DNA of 64,000 nucleotides from Antarctobacter heliothermus (GTDB lineage: Bacteria > Pseudomonadota > Alphaproteobacteria > Rhodobacterales > Rhodobacteraceae): assembly GCF_900188425.1 (NCBI RefSeq), contig NZ_FZON01000001.1:177471-241470 (forward strand), given 5' to 3'. The notes beneath the pieces were generated by a model. That model was not told the origin of the DNA, searched no databases, and saw only the letters and a program-made list of their open reading frames with translations. Below are positions 45,714 through 54,090 of the stretch, in pieces; position 1 is the first letter of the stretch; each line of letters starts with the position of its first letter. The translations under genes and the position numbers were made by a program.

Positions 45714-46126
45714 CAGACAACATCGCCGAACGCTGCGCCGCCAAAGGCCTGCGCATGACAGAACAGCGCCGCACCATCGCCGATGTGCTGGACAACGCCA
45801 CCGATCACCCCGACGTAGAGGATCTCTACGCGCGGGCCTCGGCGCGTGATCCCAACATCTCGATCGCCACGGTCTACCGCACCGTGAAACTGTTCGAAGA
45901 GGCCGGCATCCTCGAACGGGTCGACTTCGGCGATGGCCGCGCCCGCTACGAGGACGCGGAACGCGAACACCACGACCACCTGATCGACCTCAACAGCGGC
46001 GAGGTGATCGAATTCGTCGACCCCGAAATCGAGGCGCTGCAGGAAAAAATCGCCGAAAAACTCGGCTACCGGCTCAAGGGCCACCGCATGGAACTCTACG
46101 GCGTCCCACTCAAGAAACGCCCCTGA
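45710..46126 (+). CDS. Fur family regulator (Fur/Mur type)
   Basis: A 138-residue metal-responsive repressor. The winged helix is residues 1-80 (ISIATVYRTVKLFEEAGI) and the metal-binding dimer domain has HHDH at 87-90. The usual zinc-binding CxxC pairs are absent (LNSGEV in place of LxCGxV), typical of alphaproteobacterial Fur/Mur, which often senses manganese. It is not an Irr type. It is translationally coupled to an EamA exporter. Whether it answers to iron or manganese cannot be decided here. Confidence 0.92.
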   Translation: MTDNIAERCAAKGLRMTEQRRTIADVLDNATDHPDVEDLYARASARDPNISIATVYRTVKLFEEAGILERVDFGDGRARYEDAEREHHDHLIDLNSGEVIEFVDPEIEALQEKIAEKLGYRLKGHRMELYGVPLKKRP

Positions 46127-46148
46127 ACGCGCGCCAAACCCCACACCC

Positions 46149-46356
46149 GATCTTCGTTCCGGAGCCATCCCTCGCCGCGCGGGCCGACAGGCGGCCCCTG
46201 CTGGCCGGGACAAGCAAAATCGCCGAGGGGCCCCGCATGCGGGGAGACGGCTATTTCGCTTGGCGCGGACCGCGGGGGCTGTCAGGCCAAACGCGGGGCG
46301 AGGGATGGGTCAGGGAAGAAGATCTTCGTTCGGGTGACTCCAGAAGCTGACAGCCC
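46149..46356. repeat. Structured intergenic element with direct and inverted repeats
   Basis: The 341-bp gap between the Fur-type gene and the Rap1a-like gene holds an 11-bp direct repeat, GATCTTCGTTC (46149-46159 and 46321-46331). A 12-bp inverted repeat pairs 46165-46176 (CCATCCCTCGCC) with 46297-46308, and a 10-bp one pairs 46276-46285 with 46347-46356. A 14-bp palindrome (46231-46244) lies inside. No reading frame is convincing. It could fold into a long RNA or be a small mobile repeat. Confidence 0.5.
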
Positions 46357-46467
46357 GCTCTCACCCGCACATGGTCTGCAAGACACGTCACCCCACACCA
46401 CACCCGCGCCGCAGGCGCTAAACCTGTGCGCGCACGCGCCCATTTGGATCACGCCAAACACACCGTT

Positions 46468-46818
46468 TCAACAAGACCCCCCATAAGTCTCCTGAAACGC
46501 AAGGTTCATGCACATGGAAAAATGCGCCAGTTGCGCGCACTCCGGGTCGCGGTCAGCGTAGCGCACAATGGCCGTAGCGGCCTCGGTTGCGGTCATGTCG
46601 GGCATCAGGCAATAGCCCATTTCCGCCGACAGGGGCATGTAATCGGCCCCGATCAGGCTAAAGGCCCCCAGCACCCCCTCCAGCATGGCCTCACAGGTCG
46701 CGCCACCCGCGCGGCCCTGATGCAGGTCACGGCAGCTCTGAAGAAAGGCGGTGGTGTCGACCTCGGCGGCAACAGGCACGGCCGCCGCAAAGCCGCAAAA
46801 TACCAAGACAAGGCGCAT
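46468..46818 (-). CDS. Secreted Rap1a/Tai-like protein
   Basis: A 116-residue protein with a signal peptide (residues 1-18, AVPVAA/EV). The mature part has six cysteines and the pattern FLQSCRD - CEAMLEGVLGA - YCLMPDMTATEAATAIVRYADRDPE, close to the Rap1a/Tai immunity fold that neutralises type VI amidase toxins. The start at 46818 follows a GGAGG sequence. No toxin or T6SS gene is nearby, so an orphan immunity or unrelated role is possible. Confidence 0.6.
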   Translation of the reverse strand: MRLVLVFCGFAAAVPVAAEVDTTAFLQSCRDLHQGRAGGATCEAMLEGVLGAFSLIGADYMPLSAEMGYCLMPDMTATEAATAIVRYADRDPECAQLAHFSMCMNLAFQETYGGSC

Positions 46819-46911
46819 GTCGAAATCCTCCGGTTTGAAATCACTCAATCCCGGCAGGATATCGCGCCGCGCCCGTTCTGCCCAGCCTGCTCGGCCAGCG
46901 GCTGCGCCACC

Positions 46912-47622
46912 TCAAACCAGCGCGATATTTATCCGCCGGTTCTGCTTGCCCTTGTTCTCGATCTTGCCCAGCTTCAGCGCGCCGATCTCTCCGGTGCGCG
47001 CCACATGGGTGCCGCCGCAGGGTTGCAGATCCACCTGCTCGGTCCCGGTCCCGATCCGTACCAGACGGATCTGACCGGCGCCGCGCGGCGGTTGCACCGA
47101 CATGGTCTTGACCAGGTCCGGCCGCGCCTCCAGTTCCGCCTCGGAGATCCAGCCGTCGCTGACCTCCAGATCGCGGTCCACCAGCCGGTTCAGCGCCTGT
47201 TCCAGCGCCTCGCGGTCCTGCGGCGGTTCAGGCATCAGAAAATCCAGCCGCCCGGTGCCCGCACCCACCTGCCCGCCGGTCACAGGCAGCGGAACCACCA
47301 CGCTCAGCAGATGCAGCGCAGTGTGCATACGCATGTGCCTGTGGCGGCGTTCCCAGTCCAGCTCCTGCATGATCTGCGTGCCCACCGGCGGCAGCGATGC
47401 TGGCTCTGCCGGAACCAGTAGGGATGCGCCCGCCTCGCCCTTCAGCGTGGTGGCAATGGGCAGGCGCTGCCCGTCCCACTCCAGCCAGCCGCTGTCCCCC
47501 GGCTGACCGCCGCCGGTAGGATAAAAGATCGACTGCGACAACACGATGCCGCCCTCTTCGGTCAGCGCCACCACCTCTGCTGGGGCGTCCCGCAGATAGG
47601 CATCCTCACGATACAGTTCCAT
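46912..47622 (-). CDS. Alanyl-tRNA editing protein AlaX
   Basis: Free-standing editing domain that hydrolyses Ser-tRNA(Ala) or Gly-tRNA(Ala). It has 236 residues: an AlaRS-like beta barrel with FYPTGGGQPGDSG, and zinc ligands His100 and His104 (HTALHLLS) plus Cys202 and His206 (CGGTH). It is of the AlaX-M size class. It starts 3 bp after the stop of the large MscS-type gene and is probably co-transcribed with it. Confidence 0.94.
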   Translation of the reverse strand: MELYREDAYLRDAPAEVVALTEEGGIVLSQSIFYPTGGGQPGDSGWLEWDGQRLPIATTLKGEAGASLLVPAEPASLPPVGTQIMQELDWERRHRHMRMHTALHLLSVVVPLPVTGGQVGAGTGRLDFLMPEPPQDREALEQALNRLVDRDLEVSDGWISEAELEARPDLVKTMSVQPPRGAGQIRLVRIGTGTEQVDLQPCGGTHVARTGEIGALKLGKIENKGKQNRRINIALV

Positions 47623-47624
47623 CG

Positions 47625-50063
47625 TCAGCCCTCATCCTCATCGCCGACCCGCTCATCGCCCAACGTGGCGGTAGACTTGCGCGGCGTGCTGCCGCTTTGC
47701 GATTTTTCACGCTCGGCGCTGGCGGCGGTCCATTTGGATTCCACCGCGTCGGCCAGCACATCGGGATTGCGCAGCCAGAGATCGCGTTGCGCAAACGGGA
47801 TCTCGATGCCTTCTTCAGTAAAGCGTTCAACGATTTGGTGGCGCATCTCGGTCTTGACCCCAAGCCCCGCACCCACGTCCCGCAGGATCGCCCGAATGCG
47901 GAAATCCAGAGAATCCGCGCCAAAGCCCATGAAATCCACTGCCGGAGCGGGGTTCATAAGAACCATATCATGCTGGCGTGCGATGTTCAGCAGGATACGC
48001 TCCACCTTGCGGGTGTCAGAGCCATAGGCCACCCCCACCTCGATGATGATCCGGCCCAGTGAATTGCCGCGCGTGTAGTTCGACACGGTGCCCGTCACCA
48101 GATCGGCGTTGGGAATGATCACATCAAACCGGTCGAACGTCTCGATTCGGGTCGAGCGGACAGAGATGTCCTTGACGATCCCGTGGGTGCCGCCCACCTC
48201 GATCCAGTCGCCCTCACCGATGGGCCGTTCGATCAGCAGGATGATGCCAGAGACAAAGTTGGACACGATGTTCTGCAGGCCGAAACCGATACCGACCGAC
48301 AGCGCACCAGCGACGATGGCCAGCGACGACAGGTCCAGCCCGCCTGCGGTGACGGAGATCACCACCGCCAGGAAGATCCCGACATAGCCGATGCCGGACA
48401 CGATGGCGTTCTGCGCGCCCTGGTCCATCTTGGTCTTGGGCAGCACAGAGGTGCGCAGCGCCCCCTGCATCAGACGCGTCAGCATGTAGCCCGCCGCAAA
48501 CACAGCGATCACCACAATGATCGACGTCGGCGAGATCCGCGTATCCCCGAGCGAGATACCCTCCTGCGCGCGCGCCCAGATCTCTGTCAGATCGGCCTCC
48601 CGCGCGCCCCAGATCAGCGCTAGAACCGGCAGAGCGACCAACGCCAGAATGAACCCCGCCAGAACCGGCAACAGGCTGTTGGTATGGTCCGGATGCCGAC
48701 CCGTCACCATCTCGTAGAGGTTGTTGATGAAGCGTTGCAGCACCATGACAAGGCCGACCAGCGCCAGCGTCGCGATGGCGGGATAGACCAGCGCCTCGCC
48801 GACCTTGAAATAGCCGATTGCGGCCATGATCGGCCCGGCAACGCCCACAACCTGGATGATCCGCCCCAGCAGCTTGGCAAAGCGCAGGCGGAAATCTCCG
48901 GCAGCTTCTTCCAGCGCGGCGGCAGAGCCCACGATCGGCGCGTCATTGCGCAACCGGCCCAGCCGCACCAACAGCAGACCCGACAACAGCAGCACCGGGA
49001 ACTGCACCACTGTGGCGGTCTCTGTCGGATAGCCGTCAAAGGCAATCAGCGTTGAGACGAAATCTTCCAGCACATAAAGAAACGACAGGGCGTTCGCCAG
49101 ACGGCGCGCCTTGGGTCGCTCATCGGCGGGCAGCGGCAGCGCCGCCACCTCGTCGTCGTTGTTGAACGCCTGATCCGCCAGCCAGCGAATGCCGAACATC
49201 AGCGCTGCCCAGAACGGCAGCTTGCCCAGCAGCACGTTCCATTCGTCAACCGCAAAGCCGGTCGCGTTCAACGCCTGCAGCAGGGCGACAATGCCCAGAT
49301 AGGGCAGCAGGATCTGGCCCAGTGACACTAGGAAACGAAAGACCCCGGTCCCGCGGCGCGTGCCGCTGCGCAATTTCTCGACAGCGGTGCGCGCCCAGAT
49401 CGACCCGCGCGTGATCAGCATGACGCCGATGATCAGATACAACAGAACCGCCGGTGCGTTTTGCAGCGCCGCCGACCGCGCCGAGCGTGACCCGACGTTG
49501 GCCACGATCTCCTGCCAGAGCGACACAAACGTGGTTTTCAGGTTCTGCAAGGCGCCGGGCCAGTGGATCGGGTTCAGGGGCGAGGGCCCGAACTCCAGCA
49601 GCGCGTCGGCCTGGCGTTCCCGGATGATCCGGTCAATCTCGCCAACGATGGCATTGGCGCGCGAATAGGCCGCCTCGGCGCGCAGCACAGGCGCACGCTG
49701 ATCCGCCAGCTGCGTGCTCAGCAGGTTGCGCTGATCCTTGATCTCAGCGGTTTCCGTGCCGTCCTCGGGTTCCGGCCCCAAGGCCTTGATCTGCGCCTCC
49801 AGCGTCTGGATACGCGAGGCATTGACGTCCTGCGCGGCCTGGAACTGCTCACGCCAAGTGGCGACCTGCGCGCGCAGCGTTTCCAGCCGCTCGTCCGAGG
49901 CACGCTCGGCGTCGACCATGGCCTCGGCGCGCGTGGCGATGGTTTCCCAGGACGTATAGTCCGGCGATGTCGCCTGTTGCGCCCAAACCGTCGTGGCCCA
50001 GAAGAACAGGACAACCAGAAGGGCGGCAGCGGGCCGTAAAACGGTGCGGATGTTCAGGGTCAT
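47625..50063 (-). CDS. Large mechanosensitive channel (MscS family, DUF3772)
   Basis: An 812-residue inner-membrane protein. A signal or first helix (10-28) is followed by a periplasmic DUF3772 coiled region (about 35-160), about nine membrane helices, then the MscS pore and beta domain (LSVGIGFGLQNIVSNFVSGIILLIERP) and a C-terminal alpha/beta domain ending in a charged tail. It would open under osmotic downshock, like MscK. The start overlaps the cysK stop (ATGA, 50060-50063), so cysK, the channel and alaX form one unit. Confidence 0.93.
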   Translation of the reverse strand: MTLNIRTVLRPAAALLVVLFFWATTVWAQQATSPDYTSWETIATRAEAMVDAERASDERLETLRAQVATWREQFQAAQDVNASRIQTLEAQIKALGPEPEDGTETAEIKDQRNLLSTQLADQRAPVLRAEAAYSRANAIVGEIDRIIRERQADALLEFGPSPLNPIHWPGALQNLKTTFVSLWQEIVANVGSRSARSAALQNAPAVLLYLIIGVMLITRGSIWARTAVEKLRSGTRRGTGVFRFLVSLGQILLPYLGIVALLQALNATGFAVDEWNVLLGKLPFWAALMFGIRWLADQAFNNDDEVAALPLPADERPKARRLANALSFLYVLEDFVSTLIAFDGYPTETATVVQFPVLLLSGLLLVRLGRLRNDAPIVGSAAALEEAAGDFRLRFAKLLGRIIQVVGVAGPIMAAIGYFKVGEALVYPAIATLALVGLVMVLQRFINNLYEMVTGRHPDHTNSLLPVLAGFILALVALPVLALIWGAREADLTEIWARAQEGISLGDTRISPTSIIVVIAVFAAGYMLTRLMQGALRTSVLPKTKMDQGAQNAIVSGIGYVGIFLAVVISVTAGGLDLSSLAIVAGALSVGIGFGLQNIVSNFVSGIILLIERPIGEGDWIEVGGTHGIVKDISVRSTRIETFDRFDVIIPNADLVTGTVSNYTRGNSLGRIIIEVGVAYGSDTRKVERILLNIARQHDMVLMNPAPAVDFMGFGADSLDFRIRAILRDVGAGLGVKTEMRHQIVERFTEEGIEIPFAQRDLWLRNPDVLADAVESKWTAASAEREKSQSGSTPRKSTATLGDERVGDEDEG

Positions 50064-51094
50064 GCGTCCTCGAATACGCCGGGGATGCTGGACGGGCCGC
50101 GCGCCATCCAGGGCGGCGTCGGCAGCCCCTTGTCACGCAGGAAATCCGGGTTGAACAGCTTGGACTGATAGCGCGTGCCGTAGTCGCACAGCACGGTCAC
50201 GATGGTATGGCCCGGCCCCATCTCGCGCGCCATGTGGATGGCCCCCGCGATGTTGATGCCGGTCGATCCGCCCATGCACAGGCCCTCATCGGCCAGCAGG
50301 TCAAACACGATCGGCAGCGCCTCTTCGTCGCTGACCTGGGCCAGGAAATCGGGCTTGAACCCCTCAAGGTTGGCGGTGATGCGCCCCTGCCCGATCCCTT
50401 CGGAGATCGAACTGCCCTCGGGTTTGGCCTCCCCTTCGGTATACAGCGTGTAGATCCCCGACCCCATCGGATCGACGATGCCGCATTTCACACCCTTGGG
50501 CTGCAGAGCCATGCCAACGCCCGCTGCCGTCCCGCCAGAGCCTACCGCGCAGATGAACCCGTCGACCTTGCCGCCGGTCTGCTCCCAGATCTCGGGGCCA
50601 GTCGTTTCGATATGCGCCTGCCGGTTGGCCACGTTGTCGAACTGGTTCGCCCAGATCGCGCCATGCGGTTCCGTCTTGGCCAATTCCTCGGCCAGACGCC
50701 CGGAATAGCGTACATAGTTGTTGGGGTTCTTGTAAGGCGCCGCAGGCACCAGCACCAATTCGGCACCGGCCAGCCGCAGCATGTCCTTTTTTTCCTGACT
50801 CTGCGTCTCGGGCATGACGATCACCGTCTTGAACCCCATCGAGGCCCCCACCAGCGCAAGCCCGATGCCGGTGTTTCCGGCTGTGCCCTCGACGATGGTG
50901 CCGCCCGGCTCCAGCTGGCCTTTGGCGATGGCGTCCTTGATGATGTACAGCGCCGCGCGATCCTTGACCGATTGGCCGGGGTTCATGAACTCTGCCTTGC
51001 CCCAAATCTCACAGCCGGTCAGTTCCGACGCCTTGCGAAGCTTGATCAGCGGCGTCTGCCCGACGGCCTGTGCGAGGTCCTGCGAATTGCGCAT
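50060..51094 (-). CDS. cysK: Cysteine synthase A
   Basis: PLP enzyme that makes cysteine from O-acetylserine and sulfide. It has 344 residues, about 30 longer than enteric CysK owing to a C-terminal tail (GLPTPPWM...). Lys44 (GQSVKDRAA) binds PLP and TAGNTG at 71-76 binds the substrate carboxylate. In Rhodobacter sphaeroides a cysK gene lies beside trgAB and contributes to tellurite resistance; here trgAB is 1.5 kb away with the NO module between. It is the first gene of cysK-mscS-alaX. Confidence 0.94.
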   Translation of the reverse strand: MRNSQDLAQAVGQTPLIKLRKASELTGCEIWGKAEFMNPGQSVKDRAALYIIKDAIAKGQLEPGGTIVEGTAGNTGIGLALVGASMGFKTVIVMPETQSQEKKDMLRLAGAELVLVPAAPYKNPNNYVRYSGRLAEELAKTEPHGAIWANQFDNVANRQAHIETTGPEIWEQTGGKVDGFICAVGSGGTAAGVGMALQPKGVKCGIVDPMGSGIYTLYTEGEAKPEGSSISEGIGQGRITANLEGFKPDFLAQVSDEEALPIVFDLLADEGLCMGGSTGINIAGAIHMAREMGPGHTIVTVLCDYGTRYQSKLFNPDFLRDKGLPTPPWMARGPSSIPGVFEDA

Positions 51095-51272
51095 GACATG
51101 TCCTTTCGATCCCGGTTGCCCTTGGTTTAGGGCCCGTGTGGGGGGAACTCAAGCCGATGACGCGCACCACAGGGCCGGCTCCGCCTGTGCGGGTCGGCCC
51201 GGGAAACGCGCCATCGCGGTCCCATTGACCGCGTCAACGCGCGAACCCGCTGCCGGGTTGCGACGCCGGGCA

Positions 51273-51289
51273 CATTTTTTCGAAAAATG
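51273..51289. repeat. Near-palindrome CATTTTTTCGAAAAATG
   Basis: An AT-rich inverted repeat in the 248-bp GC-rich gap between the globin gene and cysK. A second 14-bp palindrome, GGCTGAATTCAGCC (51335-51348), spans the globin stop codon. They may act together as a weak terminator. Nothing else is seen in the gap. Confidence 0.4.
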
Positions 51290-51342
51290 CATGGGGGGGG
51301 CCGCGACAGGGGGCAACCGCGCGGCGTCAGGACCGGCTGAAT

Positions 51343-51738
51343 TCAGCCCAGATTGGGCACCATTTCCGCCCCGCAGGACGACGGAAGCCCATAGCTCAGC
51401 CCGCGTCCAATCCTGTGGGCCAGCGCCGACCACGACGCGGCCAGCATCGGCGGCAGTTCCTCGTGCAGAACGCCGTCAAACAGCGACAGCCAAACGGCAA
51501 AGTGGTCGCTTTTGACGTTGCCTGCCGCGGCATGCACCTGCATCGGATTGCCGTTGTAACACCGTTCCAGCAACAGGGCGTTGCGCCAGAACCGCACGAT
51601 CTTGGCCTCATGCGGCGGCCAGTCCTTCACATGGGCGGCGAATACCGGCCCCAGCACCGGGTCGACGCGCACGCGCGCATAGAACCGGGCCACAACCGTT
51701 TCAATCTGCGCCACGGTGACGGGGATGCGCGGCGGCAT
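51343..51738 (-). CDS. Group III truncated haemoglobin
   Basis: A 131-residue globin of the trHbIII class, which lacks the Gly-Gly motifs of other truncated globins. Phe19-Tyr20 fill the B9-B10 positions and His79 is the proximal haem ligand. The protein binds O2 or NO and probably takes part in NO handling, as its neighbour is an NsrR-type regulator. The stop of the small membrane protein in front is 2 bp from its ATG, so the two form an operon. Confidence 0.9.
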   Translation of the reverse strand: MPPRIPVTVAQIETVVARFYARVRVDPVLGPVFAAHVKDWPPHEAKIVRFWRNALLLERCYNGNPMQVHAAAGNVKSDHFAVWLSLFDGVLHEELPPMLAASWSALAHRIGRGLSYGLPSSCGAEMVPNLG

Positions 51739-51740
51739 GC

Positions 51741-51896
51741 TCAAACCACCAGCACCCAGACAACGGTCAGGCTCAGCACAAGGTAGACCAGCGTGTTGAC
51801 CATCCAGCGCAGCAATCCGGCCTCTCCTTCCGGATCGACGCCCAGTTTTTCGCAGACCTTGGTTCCAGGCCACAGGAAGGCATCCGAGAGTGTCAT
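51741..51896 (-). CDS. Small membrane protein (51 aa) with globin
   Basis: A 51-residue protein (MTLSDAFLWPGTKVCEKLG...) with one C-terminal membrane helix (about 28-50). It is the first gene of a pair with the truncated globin and starts 81 bp from the divergent NsrR-type gene. No family is recognised; it may tether the globin to the membrane. A longer frame upstream would run through the operator and is unlikely. Confidence 0.65.
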   Translation of the reverse strand: MTLSDAFLWPGTKVCEKLGVDPEGEAGLLRWMVNTLVYLVLSLTVVWVLVV

Positions 51897-51923
51897 GAGA
51901 ATCGCCTTTAATTGGTATTTTCG

Positions 51924-51957
51924 ATGCGCATTATCTAACACTACCAAATGCGCATTT
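51924..51957. promoter_or_regulatory. Candidate NsrR operator (two ATGCGCAT palindromes)
   Basis: Two copies of the 8-bp palindrome ATGCGCAT (51924-51931 and 51948-51955) are spaced 24 bp centre to centre. The second is extended to the 12-bp palindrome AAATGCGCATTT. They lie in the 81-bp gap between the divergent nsrR and globin operons. They resemble the ATGCATTT half-site of NsrR. Confidence 0.6.
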
Positions 51958-51977
51958 CAAATGCTAAATAAGGCGCC

Positions 51978-52406
51978 ATGCAGCTGGACAAATTCACCGA
52001 CTACGCCTTGCGGATTCTGATGACATTGGCGGTGCGGTCGCCGGACCGCGTGCCGACATCGCAGATCGCCGCCCTTTATGATCTGTCGGACCATCACCTG
52101 TCCAAGGTCGCGACACAGCTTGTGGCAGAGGGCTTTGCCCACTCTGAACGCGGGCGCAACGGCGGGCTGACCCTTGGCCGTGGTGCAGAGCTGATCCGCA
52201 TCGGCGACGTGGTGCGGGCGATGAAACGCGATGATCCGGTGGCAGAGTGTTTCGGGACCAACAAATCCTGCCTGATCCTGCCCGCCTGCGGGTTGCGGGG
52301 TCCATTGGCGCAGGCGCAAGAGGCGTTTTTTGCCACGCTGGACGGATACACACTGGCCGATGTGGTGCGCCCGCACAGCGCGCTTGCGGCGTTGCTGGAC
52401 GGCTGA
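51978..52406 (+). CDS. nsrR: Rrf2 family regulator, NsrR type
   Basis: A 142-residue repressor. The winged helix is at the N-terminus (TDYALRILMTLAVRSPD, then DLSDHHLSKVATQLV). Three cysteines, 91, 98 and 104 (ECFGTNKSCLILPACGL), form the NO-sensitive iron-sulfur cluster site characteristic of NsrR. It diverges from a truncated globin operon and probably represses it in the absence of NO through the two palindromes between them. Confidence 0.85.
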   Translation: MQLDKFTDYALRILMTLAVRSPDRVPTSQIAALYDLSDHHLSKVATQLVAEGFAHSERGRNGGLTLGRGAELIRIGDVVRAMKRDDPVAECFGTNKSCLILPACGLRGPLAQAQEAFFATLDGYTLADVVRPHSALAALLDG

Positions 52407-52486
52407 TCACGCCAGCAGCCGGGGATGGTGGGCCGGGCGATCCAAAAGTTACCGAAACGTAAAACCGTCTCTGTAAACCCTTGATC

Positions 52487-52526
52487 TATATAGGCCGCTC
52501 CGCTGTCCACGCGTGGACAGCTCTTT
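52487..52526 (+). terminator. 20-bp palindrome with T run between nsrR and trgB
   Basis: GCTGTCCACGCGTGGACAGC (52502-52521) is a perfect palindrome followed by TCTTTT on the plus strand, a likely intrinsic terminator between convergent genes. A TATATA -10-like box lies 10 bp before it, so a very short transcript could also start here. Confidence 0.65.
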
Positions 52527-53644
52527 TAGCCCGACCGCAATTGGCCCCGCCGTGCCGCGACCCAATTGATCAGCATCGCCAGCGGAACCACGTTGATCTC
52601 GCCCGTATCGACCAGCTCCAGCGCGTGATCCAAAGACACCACATGGCTGCGGATGTCCTCGTTCTCCTCATCCAGCCCGGCCAGCCCCTTGTCCCGCCCG
52701 GACAGGTCACACAGCCCCACATAAGAGTGATAAAACTCGGTCGTATACCCCGGTGAGGCATAGCCCCGGCAGGCCAGACGCAGCTCTTTCACGTCCACAT
52801 GCGCCTCTTCCACCGCCTCGCGCCGCGCCGCCTCTTCGGGGGTCTCGCCCGCATCGACCACGCCCGCGATCGCCTCCAACACCCAAGGCGCCGGATCACC
52901 GCGATGGATCGGACCAAACCGCATCTGTTCGATCAGCAGCACCTTGTCCAGAACAGGATCATAAGGCAGCACCAGCGCCACATCGAAGGCAATGAAACAC
53001 TCCCGCTCCAGCGCCGCGCTCCATGTCCCATCAAAGCGGCGATAGCGCAGCCGAAAGGGATCGATCCGAAAGAACCCTTTGAAGGGCGTGCCGCGCGCAC
53101 CCTGATAATCGACGTCTTCCATGCCGCTGGCGCGGCGCAGGGTCTGCGGCGCGCCCTTGGACGCGATCTGCCCCGCCCAGGCGCGGGCGCGGAAAAACGG
53201 CAGCATCCCCGCCACCTCACGCGCCTCAAACGACCCGCGCCGGTCCATCACCTCACGCGCGGCCCCCATGGTCACGGTGCCCCAACGCGCCGCCCAGTCG
53301 TCCAGCGACCAGTCCGCCCCCGGTCGCCATCGATCCGTCTGCGGAAAATACACCTCTGCCGCATGCGCGCCCTCGTCGGTGTCCACCATCACCGGGCGCA
53401 ACGCGTAGACAAAGCCGCCTTCGTAGAAATCCAGCGCCGCGCGGTCCGCATCGCTGAGGCCGCGCACCAGCATGCCCTCGGCCATGCCGCCATCGCGTTC
53501 GATCACTAGCGGAAAGGCCTGACCCTCGGCCCAGACCACCGCATGCCCCGGCAAGCGGGCAGGCACCATGTCAGGCACCCGGCCCAACACAAGTTCAAGC
53601 AGCGGCAGATGCCGCAGCGTGCCGTAGAAAAACAGATTTGACAG
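52526..53644 (-). CDS. trgB: TrgB: gamma-glutamylcyclotransferase-like plus Nudix fusion
   Basis: A two-domain protein of about 372 residues. The N-terminal AIG2/gamma-glutamylcyclotransferase domain begins LFFYGTLRH. The C-terminal Nudix hydrolase is of the ADP-ribose pyrophosphatase type, with the Nudix box at about 261-283 (GVVDAGETPEEAARREAVEE) in which the last glycine is His. There is no ATG, GTG or TTG before the FYGTLR motif. A CTG at 53644, five bases after GGAGG, is the likely start; a GTG at 53590 would delete the conserved first strand. It matches TrgB of the Rhodobacter sphaeroides tellurite-resistance locus and follows trgA directly. Confidence 0.87.
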   Translation of the reverse strand: MSNLFFYGTLRHLPLLELVLGRVPDMVPARLPGHAVVWAEGQAFPLVIERDGGMAEGMLVRGLSDADRAALDFYEGGFVYALRPVMVDTDEGAHAAEVYFPQTDRWRPGADWSLDDWAARWGTVTMGAAREVMDRRGSFEAREVAGMLPFFRARAWAGQIASKGAPQTLRRASGMEDVDYQGARGTPFKGFFRIDPFRLRYRRFDGTWSAALERECFIAFDVALVLPYDPVLDKVLLIEQMRFGPIHRGDPAPWVLEAIAGVVDAGETPEEAARREAVEEAHVDVKELRLACRGYASPGYTTEFYHSYVGLCDLSGRDKGLAGLDEENEDIRSHVVSLDHALELVDTGEINVVPLAMLINWVAARRGQLRSG

Positions 53645-53646
53645 GG

Positions 53647-54087
53647 TTACCTCCAGCGTCTGCCCGCGATCTCGACCACCAGCGCCACCGCGATGGCGCC
53701 GCCCAGCAGCGTCAGGATCAACGGCATGTCCCCAAGGATCAGCCCGTAGTCGATGCTTTTCTCAAAGATGGCGGCAATGGCCTCAAGAGGCGTGTCGTAA
53801 CGGCGCGCAAAGGACAGGCGCACCATCTCATTGGTGCCCTGTACCAGAACCCCCAGAACAACCATGGCAACTGCGCTGGTGATCCCGTTGTTGATCGCCG
53901 ATGTCAGCCCGTCCCCAGCGCGCCGCCCCAGAAACAACCAGCCCACCAGCGCGCCAAGACCCGCGTTGACGTAGTTGAAATAGCCAAAGTCCACGCTGAA
54001 CGGCACCAGCGGCCGGATCATGTCCGAAATGATCCAGCCCAGCGCCGCAAGGCCGAGGGCAGCAAGAAGTTTCGCAGCGTTGGGCAT
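53647..54087 (-). CDS. trgA: TrgA family tellurite-resistance membrane protein
   Basis: A 146-residue inner-membrane protein with about four helices. The N-terminal LAALGWIISDMIRPLVPFSVDFGYFN and VNAGLGALVGWLFLGRRAG are characteristic of TrgA, first described in Rhodobacter sphaeroides with trgB. Its mechanism is unknown. It starts 3 bp after the cfa-like gene and its stop lies inside the ribosome-binding sequence of trgB, so the three genes form one operon. Confidence 0.9.
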   Translation of the reverse strand: MPNAAKLLAALGLAALGWIISDMIRPLVPFSVDFGYFNYVNAGLGALVGWLFLGRRAGDGLTSAINNGITSAVAMVVLGVLVQGTNEMVRLSFARRYDTPLEAIAAIFEKSIDYGLILGDMPLILTLLGGAIAVALVVEIAGRRWR

Positions 54088-54090
54088 ATG

